Of a stretch of DNA of 32,881 bases, positions 15,214 to 21,307 are shown in pieces. Position numbers and translations under genes: made by a program. This stretch comes from an uncultured Corynebacterium sp. (GTDB taxonomy: Bacteria; Actinomycetota; Actinomycetes; Mycobacteriales; Mycobacteriaceae), in contig NZ_CAMIAN010000024.1 of the NCBI RefSeq assembly GCF_946221155.1, positions 1 to 32,881 of the forward strand. Reading direction: 5' to 3'. Positions within the stretch are counted from its first letter, which is position 1. Each line of letters begins with the position of its first letter. The notes under the pieces are model-generated. The model made no database searches, was not told the DNA's origin, and was given only the letters and a program-made list of their open reading frames with translations.

Positions 15214-17001
15214 GTGCGCACATCACCCTTCGCGGCACTCTCAGTCGCCCTCCTCGCAGGCTTCGCAGCATTCCTCGGTATCGGTAGCCTCGGTCCGCAG
15301 ACCTTGCCTGAGGCGCAGGCCGATTCCGTCACCCTAAACCAGGGCCATATTGACGCCTTCCACGTCACGTCCTCCGGCAAGGGCAACCTCAAACTCGATC
15401 TCACCGAGGACGCCACTGGTTCCCACGTGGCCCACGATCCGAGCAACGTCACTCTGGAAGTCGGGGCACACGCATATGAGCCCCGCACCGCAGAAGTGGC
15501 GGAGGTCGGTGTGCCGACCTACTTCCTGCCTCAGACTCAAGAGCAGGACCGGATTTGGCCGGGCTGGGATACTCAGGGCGTCGCACCCCACTACCAAGGC
15601 GTAAAGATCAACTTCAATCGCGTGTGCGGTCCGGGCCGAGTGTTCATGTGGAGCCAGGCGTTCGGCGGCGGCGCCACCCCGCTGCTCTCCGACGGGGTAG
15701 AGGTCAAGTCCGGCAACAGCATCAACCAGGCTAACCCCAGCCACGTCCACGCCAACTGGGGCTTCGAGCGCCCCGGCCGCTACTCCATGCAGGTGCAGGC
15801 TACCGCTGACGGTGCTGAATCGGAAGTGAAGACCTACACCTGGGTCGTCGGTAAGTCCGACCAGGATTCCAAGGCTGACGAGCCCGCCGAGGGGGCCACC
15901 CCGTGCGGAAGCGAGGACGAAGACTCTGGCTCCGGGGCATCGGACAACGCGAACAGCGGTGGTGACGCAAGCGGCGGCGCTTCCGGCGGTGGTTCTGCTG
16001 GCACCGGTACTGGGAACAAGGCCGGTTCTGCGGGCAAGGTTGGCGCTGCGGGCAAGTCGAGCCAGGCAGGAAAGTCCAGCTCTACCAGCAACTCTTCCAG
16101 CTCCACCAGCTCGACCAGCTCTACCGGTTCCGCGGGCACGCAAGGTTCGGCCACCTGCAAGAAGGGTGAACCCGCTCTGCGCCCGCAGATCAAGGACGAC
16201 CGTCAGCAGCCACCGAAGTGGACCAGTCCCAGCTCGCTGAACTTCGGCCTCGGCTCCGCGGCGAAGACCAACCTTCCGCAGGCACTGGGCCCCGTTGGAG
16301 CCGGCACCGCCTGGATGATCGGCGCTACTCAGTCCAATGGAGTGCCGTGGGTGGGTGTAAACACCATGCACCCGGACCTACTGGCAAACACGCAGGGTGA
16401 TGTCACCTTCAAGCTGACGTCCTTCAGCGGGCCCGGAAGCATGTACGTCTTCGAACAGGGCAACTTGGGCCAGGTCGTAGGCAAGGAGTGGTTCAAGGCC
16501 AGCGGCGGGAATGCATCCGGTGCCCACGTGGTGCCGCGCAACTCGCACGTGCACCCGAACTGGGTGTTCTCTAAGCCCGGCACGTACAAGGTCGGCATCA
16601 CGCAGACCGCCACCACTAAGCAGGGCAAGAAGATCAGTGCGCCTGCCACGCTGACTTTCACCGTCGGCGGTAGCGGTAACGCCAATAGTGGCCACTTCGA
16701 TTTCGGTGCGAGCGTCACCACTGACGGCGACTGTGCTTCCGGCGCAGCGGGTGCTACTGGCGCTGCAGGAGCAGGAGGGGGCGCAGCCGGTGGAGATGCC
16801 GGCGCTGCATCCAATGCCGACGGTTCTCTCGCCGATACCGGATCGACCTCTGCGATGTTGGCCCTAGCCATTGCGGGCGCGGGGCTGATCGCCCTCGGCG
16901 CCGGCGTGGTCTACATGTTGCGCACGAACTCTCTGTCTGTCGATTCGGTGGCGTCTTTTCGTTCGATGACGCCCCCTCGGTCCCAGGACACAGAGTCCTA
17001 G
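15214..17001 (+). CDS. Two-module anchored-repeat surface protein with LAxTG sorting signal
   Basis: An exported surface protein of the choice-of-anchor M / actinobacterial wall-repeat family (P_ac_wall_RPT), 595 residues. A signal peptide (about 1-36, ending EAQA) is followed by module 1 (about 44-212) with GHID, FLPQ, GPGR and HVHANWGFERPG (His177, His179). After a Ser/Gly-rich linker (about 240-312) comes module 2 (about 340-485) with VPWVGVNT, GPGSM and HVHPNWVFSKPG (His445, His447); its GHFD motif comes after rather than before. The C-terminus has LADTG (539-543), a hydrophobic helix (about 546-569) and a short polar tail, i.e. a LAxTG-type sortase signal such as class E sortases use. 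I chose GTG at 15214, 9 bases after AAAGGA, instead of an upstream TTG. It is two bases from the lipoprotein gene. Role as surface metal binder is inferred. Confidence 0.85.
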   Translation: MRTSPFAALSVALLAGFAAFLGIGSLGPQTLPEAQADSVTLNQGHIDAFHVTSSGKGNLKLDLTEDATGSHVAHDPSNVTLEVGAHAYEPRTAEVAEVGVPTYFLPQTQEQDRIWPGWDTQGVAPHYQGVKINFNRVCGPGRVFMWSQAFGGGATPLLSDGVEVKSGNSINQANPSHVHANWGFERPGRYSMQVQATADGAESEVKTYTWVVGKSDQDSKADEPAEGATPCGSEDEDSGSGASDNANSGGDASGGASGGGSAGTGTGNKAGSAGKVGAAGKSSQAGKSSSTSNSSSSTSSTSSTGSAGTQGSATCKKGEPALRPQIKDDRQQPPKWTSPSSLNFGLGSAAKTNLPQALGPVGAGTAWMIGATQSNGVPWVGVNTMHPDLLANTQGDVTFKLTSFSGPGSMYVFEQGNLGQVVGKEWFKASGGNASGAHVVPRNSHVHPNWVFSKPGTYKVGITQTATTKQGKKISAPATLTFTVGGSGNANSGHFDFGASVTTDGDCASGAAGATGAAGAGGGAAGGDAGAASNADGSLADTGSTSAMLALAIAGAGLIALGAGVVYMLRTNSLSVDSVASFRSMTPPRSQDTES

Positions 17002-17003
17002 GA

Positions 17004-18569
17004 ATGGGCCACGCAGTTTCAACGCGGTGGGGGCTTCCCAAATCCCTGTGCGCGAATGTCAGCACGGTGCTGCTCGCAGCGGGGTTGACCGGCTGTGCGG
17101 CGGCTGGCGGTGCGGGGTTGCCCAGCAGGGATGACGGCATCACGGATGTTGTAGCCTCCACGCCGATCATCGCGGACATCGCTCGCCACGTCGCGGGCGA
17201 TGCCGCCCGCGTGACCGCTCTGATCCCCAACACTGCAGATCCGCACACCTATGAGCTCACGCTGCGGGACGTACGCAATCTGGCGAACGCGGACATCGCG
17301 TTTAGCAACGGACTTCTGCTGGAGCAGCAGTCGGTGCTACGCACCATGGATAACGGCGTAGTGCCCGGCACGGAGGTCGTTGCCCTGGCTGACGTGGCTG
17401 CCAACCAAGGCGCCACTGTCATCCCCTTGGTGGAGAACATGGCGCTCGATACCGTTTGGCTGGGCCTGCGCGCCCAGGGGATCGGCGCCCGGCATGGCGG
17501 TTCGGCGCATTCCGAAGTGCACCTCAGCGTGACGGACGTAGAGGGGCCTGGCGATGCAGCGGCGTACATCACCGGCACCTTCGGCCAGCCGGAGATCTTC
17601 TTCAACTCCCGCGATGGCTTCGATGCTTCCCGCGGGTACGAGGGCGATACGGCTACTCTGCCGGTCGATGCACACACCCACATGAGCTGGTCCTTCTCCA
17701 AACCCGGCACTTACACCCTGCACTTGAGCGCATCTCTAGTGCCCGACGAGGGCAAACCTCCAGAGCACATCGCGGACCAGACCGTGCGCTTCAATGTGGG
17801 TACGGAAGACGGGGCGTCAAAAAAGATAGATAGCGGACACTACGACGTTGCAGTGAACGCCGACGACAACAGCATCAACCTCGTCGGTGATGGTGGCACC
17901 TTTGACCCCAAGAGTGCCGTGGTCAGCGTGCCTAACCAGACCTTGCAGCCAATCCCGGGCGACCCGAACTTCCGCTTCCTCGGCACAGCGGGCGACGAGA
18001 CCTATTTGCTGCCCCAAGCGGTGCTGGGAAAGCACGTCCACGGCGAGCTTGACCCGCACCTGTGGCACAACGCGAAGAATGCGATGGCATACGTGAAGGT
18101 AATCCGCGACAAGCTCATCGCAGTAGACCCGGAGCACGCCGCTGACTACCAGCAGAACGCGGGGGCGTACCTGGACGAACTCGACCGGCTTGACCGGGAT
18201 ATCAAGCGCAAGATTGGCACTATTCCTGAGGCTCGTCGGCATCTGGTGACGGCCCATGACGGCTACGCCTATTTTGCTGACGCCTACGGCCTAGACGTCG
18301 CAGGTTTCGTCACCCCGAACCCAGAGATTGAGCCGAGCACACGGGATCTTGTGAGCCTGACCCGCACCCTGGAAAACCTGAAAGTTCCGGCGGTGTTTAT
18401 CGAGCCGACGATGGCGGGGCGGACGCGAGAGCTGCAGCAGATCGCCGACCGGCTGGGCGTGAACGTGTGCCAGATCCGCAGTGACATCCTCGACGACACT
18501 GCGCCGACGTATGTGGATCTGATGCGAACAAATGCCGAATCGATGGCGGACTGCCTGAGCAGTGCATAA
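17004..18569 (+). CDS. Metal-binding lipoprotein of the anchored-repeat ABC transporter, with an inserted wall-repeat module
   Basis: Cluster A-I (TroA/ZnuA-like) substrate-binding lipoprotein, 521 residues against about 300 for ordinary members. The lipobox LTGC places the lipid on Cys31. The N-lobe (45-147) carries His81 in NTADPHTYE; the C-lobe carries His352 (DPHLWHN), His418 (TAHDGYAYF) and Asp494 by position, a His3Asp set typical of Zn/Mn binders. Residues about 150-347 are an insertion homologous to the modules of neighbouring surface proteins: VWLGLRAQG, EGPGD, HTHMSWSFSKPG, then SGHYD, a FLG segment and LLPQ. The halves are in the reverse order to the free-standing modules. It ends in KHVHGE just before DPH, where ZnuA proteins carry their His-rich loop. 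This matches the catalogued 'anchored repeat ABC transporter, substrate-binding protein' family. Zinc specificity is inferred. Confidence 0.9.
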   Translation: MGHAVSTRWGLPKSLCANVSTVLLAAGLTGCAAAGGAGLPSRDDGITDVVASTPIIADIARHVAGDAARVTALIPNTADPHTYELTLRDVRNLANADIAFSNGLLLEQQSVLRTMDNGVVPGTEVVALADVAANQGATVIPLVENMALDTVWLGLRAQGIGARHGGSAHSEVHLSVTDVEGPGDAAAYITGTFGQPEIFFNSRDGFDASRGYEGDTATLPVDAHTHMSWSFSKPGTYTLHLSASLVPDEGKPPEHIADQTVRFNVGTEDGASKKIDSGHYDVAVNADDNSINLVGDGGTFDPKSAVVSVPNQTLQPIPGDPNFRFLGTAGDETYLLPQAVLGKHVHGELDPHLWHNAKNAMAYVKVIRDKLIAVDPEHAADYQQNAGAYLDELDRLDRDIKRKIGTIPEARRHLVTAHDGYAYFADAYGLDVAGFVTPNPEIEPSTRDLVSLTRTLENLKVPAVFIEPTMAGRTRELQQIADRLGVNVCQIRSDILDDTAPTYVDLMRTNAESMADCLSSA

Positions 18570-18593
18570 CCGGGTGGCGCGCAGGGCCGGGCG

Positions 18594-18654
18594 CAGGAAA
18601 GAAAACGACGTTTCAAGAAAAACAGAAGAAAAAAGAAAAGAGATTAAGCAAAAA
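18594..18654 (+). promoter_or_regulatory. A/purine-rich leader before the third gene of the cluster
   Basis: The only sizeable gap inside the operon (18570-18654) turns abruptly from GC-rich to a tract made almost wholly of A and G (for example AGAAGAAAAAAGAAAAGAGA at 18624-18643). There is no canonical Shine-Dalgarno; AAAAGAGA is the closest. It may act as an unstructured translation enhancer that raises yield of the downstream surface protein. No promoter or terminator is evident. Confidence 0.4.
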
Positions 18655-19716
18655 ATGGAAATCACACGGATCGGAAAACTTCGTCTAGCTTCCACGGCCG
18701 CCGCATTGCTGGCCGGTGGAGTAGTAGTCGCGGGCGCTCCGGTGGCTTCGCCGTTCACGGTGACGCAAGCGCAAGCCCAGGCTCAAGCACAGGGTCAGGC
18801 ACAAGACCCTGCGCTGAAACAGACCGTGACGGATAAGGAACAGCACGCCCCCGCCGGCACGTCGCACGTGTTTACCCGTGGCCACGCGGACCTCGGCATG
18901 CGTCTGGACGGCGGCGAGCTGGACGTGCAGCTGCGCGATGATGCGGAGGAAAAGCCCATCTGGCGCGTGCTGGACGATGTTGTCTTCGACGTCTCCGACA
19001 AGGCCAAGCAGCAACTGCCAGCCGACGGTGGCTATGAGTTCACCGGTGCGCAGCCGGGCCAGGAGGTATGGGTGCTGCCGCAGACCGAGGTGCAGGGCGT
19101 GCCATGGCTGGGATGGAACACGCAGTCGCCGGCATTGATCGCCCAGGCTAGCCGCGGTGTGACCATGGAGTATTTGGGACACCAGGGCCCCGGCCAGATG
19201 AGCATGTTCTTGCAGGCTGGTGGCTTTGAAAAGCCTCAGGAGCTGTGGAATTCCGCTCAGCCCACTCCACAGGATCTGTGGGTGGATCTGAACACGCACA
19301 CGCACGCCAACTGGGTGTTCACCGAGCCGGGCGTGCACCGCGTGGCCATGGGTGTGCGCGTGAAGATGAAGGACGGTTCGGAGAAGACCACCACGAAGGT
19401 GCTGAACTTTGCCGTGGGAGTGGATCCTTCCGAGGCGCAGAATTCCAGCTGGGAAGGTGAGCTGCCGAAGGCTGGTACTGCGGGTTCTTCTGGTGACGCC
19501 AACAGCTCCAACTCCAACAATTCTGCCGACAACGCAGACGCGAATGCCGATAGCTCCAGCGAAGGCTCCGAGGGCGGGAACTCCGCCCTGCCGTGGATCC
19601 TGGGTGGCATTGGCGTGGTCGTCGTTGCGCTACTGGCCATCGGCTTCCTCTCCCTGCGCAAGGGTGCTAAGGAGCGCAAGCGCATCGAGGACGAACTGTG
19701 GGGTCAGCTAAAGTGA
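18655..19716 (+). CDS. One-module anchored-repeat membrane protein
   Basis: A 353-residue exported protein of the same wall-repeat/choice-of-anchor M family. A signal peptide spans about 1-41 and runs into an Ala-Gln repeat (37-50). One complete module (about 68-256) shows GHAD (76-79), VLPQ (140-143), GVPWLGWNT (148-156), GPGQM (178-182) and HTHANWVFTEPG (215-226). A Ser/Asn/Ala linker leads to a membrane helix (about 314-334) and a strongly basic end (RKGAKERKR). There is no usable sortase signal, so it is membrane anchored. I chose the ATG at 18655 because it gives a standard signal peptide; the longer GTG frame (18562) overlaps the previous gene. Its stop overlaps the ATPase start as GTGA. 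Confidence 0.85.
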   Translation: MEITRIGKLRLASTAAALLAGGVVVAGAPVASPFTVTQAQAQAQAQGQAQDPALKQTVTDKEQHAPAGTSHVFTRGHADLGMRLDGGELDVQLRDDAEEKPIWRVLDDVVFDVSDKAKQQLPADGGYEFTGAQPGQEVWVLPQTEVQGVPWLGWNTQSPALIAQASRGVTMEYLGHQGPGQMSMFLQAGGFEKPQELWNSAQPTPQDLWVDLNTHTHANWVFTEPGVHRVAMGVRVKMKDGSEKTTTKVLNFAVGVDPSEAQNSSWEGELPKAGTAGSSGDANSSNSNNSADNADANADSSSEGSEGGNSALPWILGGIGVVVVALLAIGFLSLRKGAKERKRIEDELWGQLK

Positions 19717-20432
19717 CGGCACTGCAGATCGCGGATCTGAACGTTCGGTTGGCCGGTCGACAGATCCTCACCGATGTGAACCTCGAGGCGCACCCCGGGG
19801 AGCTAATCGGGCTGCTCGGCCCCAACGGAGCGGGCAAGACCACCCTGATGCGCAGCATCCTGGGGCTCATCCCGCGGACTAAGGGCAGTGTCAAGGCCGC
19901 GAGCGTGGGTTATGTTCCCCAGCGGCACGAGTTCGCGTGGGACTATCCCATCGACGTCCGCCACACCGTACTGAACGGTCGCGCGGGGCTGATCGGTCCG
20001 TTCCGCCGGTCGCGCCGGGCAGACTTTGCAGCAACTGCGCATGCGTTGAAGCGCGTGAACCTACAGCACTTGGCGGACCGTCCCATCGGTCAGCTGTCCG
20101 GTGGGCAGCGCCAGCGCGTGCTCGTGGCGCGCGCCCTGGCTGTGGAGCCCACGTTGCTGTTGCTGGACGAGCCTTTCACAGGCATGGATTTCCCCAGTAT
20201 CGAATCGCTGGTGGAGATCTTGCAGTCCCTGGCAGCCGATGGAATGAGCATCCTGATGGTCACCCACGACCTGGCGCAGGCGGTACATGTCTGTGATCGC
20301 GTGGTTCTGTTGAACGGTCGCGTGGTGGCCGACGGTGCGCCGGACCAACTGCAGAACCCCGAGCCGTGGATGGAGACCTTCGACGTTCGCCCGGATTCTC
20401 CATTGCTGCGGGGAGTGGGGTTGGTGCCGTGA
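19713..20432 (+). CDS. ABC transporter ATP-binding protein (anchored-repeat type, Zn/Mn family)
   Basis: A 239-residue ATPase of the metal-chelate/Zn-Mn (ZnuC/MntB-like) family. Motifs are all intact: Walker A GPNGAGKTT (36-44), Q-loop VPQR (Gln70), signature LSGGQ (128-132), Walker B LLLLDEP with Glu153, and the switch histidine in VTHD (His185). FTGMD follows Walker B as usual in this family. The GTG start overlaps the previous stop (GTGA, 19713-19716), and its own stop overlaps the permease start in the same way, so the three genes are translationally coupled. It powers import of the ligand bound by the lipoprotein. Confidence 0.95.
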   Translation: MTALQIADLNVRLAGRQILTDVNLEAHPGELIGLLGPNGAGKTTLMRSILGLIPRTKGSVKAASVGYVPQRHEFAWDYPIDVRHTVLNGRAGLIGPFRRSRRADFAATAHALKRVNLQHLADRPIGQLSGGQRQRVLVARALAVEPTLLLLDEPFTGMDFPSIESLVEILQSLAADGMSILMVTHDLAQAVHVCDRVVLLNGRVVADGAPDQLQNPEPWMETFDVRPDSPLLRGVGLVP

Positions 20433-21307
20433 TTTCCTTTCCCCAGTTCCTCGCCGACTTGACGAACCCCGCCCTGGCCTTCCTGCCGAAGGCACTGCTG
20501 GTAGCGGTGCTCTCTGCGCTGGTCTGCGGTGTGATCGGCACCCACGTGGTGCTGCGCGGTATGGCTTTCATCGGTGATGCGGTCGCGCATGCTGTGTTCC
20601 CGGGCCTTGCCATTGCCTTCGCCTTGCAGTTCTCCGTGATCGCTGGCGGGGCGGTGGCCGGTGCCGTGGTGGCCCTGTTGATCGCCCTGTTTTCGCAGCG
20701 CAGGCGCGTGAAGGAAGACACGATCATCGGTATCTTCTTCGCCGCCGCCTTCGCCTTAGGGCTTGTGGTGATCTCGAAGGTGCAGGGCTATACAGCCAGC
20801 CTGAATAGCTTCCTCTTCGGCTCGATCACAGGCGTATCCAATTCCGACATCATCTTCAGTGCTGTTGTCGGCGCGGTCGTGATCCTGGCCGTGGCGGCGC
20901 TGCACAAGGAGATCGTGGCGGTCTCCGTCGACCGGGAAACCGCCGCAGCCATGGGCATTCGTGTACTGCTGATCGACGTGGTTCTCTACCTCGCCGTCAC
21001 CGCCGCCGTGGTGATGTCTGTCCGCACCGTCGGAAACATCCTCGTGCTCGCGCTGTTGATCACTCCGGCCGCCGCAGCCCGACTCTGGACCGACCGACTG
21101 GTCGTGATGATGGTGCTGAGCGCAGTGATAGGCATGGTCGGTTCCTTCCTTGGCGTGTACGTCTCGTGGGCGATCGATGTGCCCACGGGCGCAACGATCG
21201 TCCTGGTTCTCACCGTTGTCTTTCTCTTTTCTTTCTTTGTGGCGACGCCCATTCGCGCCGCCCGGCAATCCAACAACCCCTCACAGGTGGTAGCTACTGA
21301 TGCATAA
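20429..21307 (+). CDS. ABC transporter permease (anchored-repeat type, ZnuB/MntC family)
   Basis: A 292-residue integral membrane protein with about eight or nine hydrophobic segments and the ABC-3 family signature: GTHVVLRGMAFIGDAVAHAVFPG near the N-terminus, a cytoplasmic loop with RRRVKEDTIIGI, SFLFGSI, the AMGI coupling segment around 191-194, and LLITPAAAARLW. Typical of zinc/manganese/iron chelate importers. Start GTG at 20429 overlaps the ATPase stop (GTGA); the longer in-frame ATG at 20366 lies inside the ATPase gene. Its end overlaps the next gene by 8 bases. Confidence 0.95.
   Translation: MISFPQFLADLTNPALAFLPKALLVAVLSALVCGVIGTHVVLRGMAFIGDAVAHAVFPGLAIAFALQFSVIAGGAVAGAVVALLIALFSQRRRVKEDTIIGIFFAAAFALGLVVISKVQGYTASLNSFLFGSITGVSNSDIIFSAVVGAVVILAVAALHKEIVAVSVDRETAAAMGIRVLLIDVVLYLAVTAAVVMSVRTVGNILVLALLITPAAAARLWTDRLVVMMVLSAVIGMVGSFLGVYVSWAIDVPTGATIVLVLTVVFLFSFFVATPIRAARQSNNPSQVVATDA

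Noticed and set aside
19462..19480. LPKAGT in the one-module protein as a sortase signal
   Set aside because: It is followed by a 40-residue polar linker, not directly by a membrane helix, so it cannot be a normal sorting signal.
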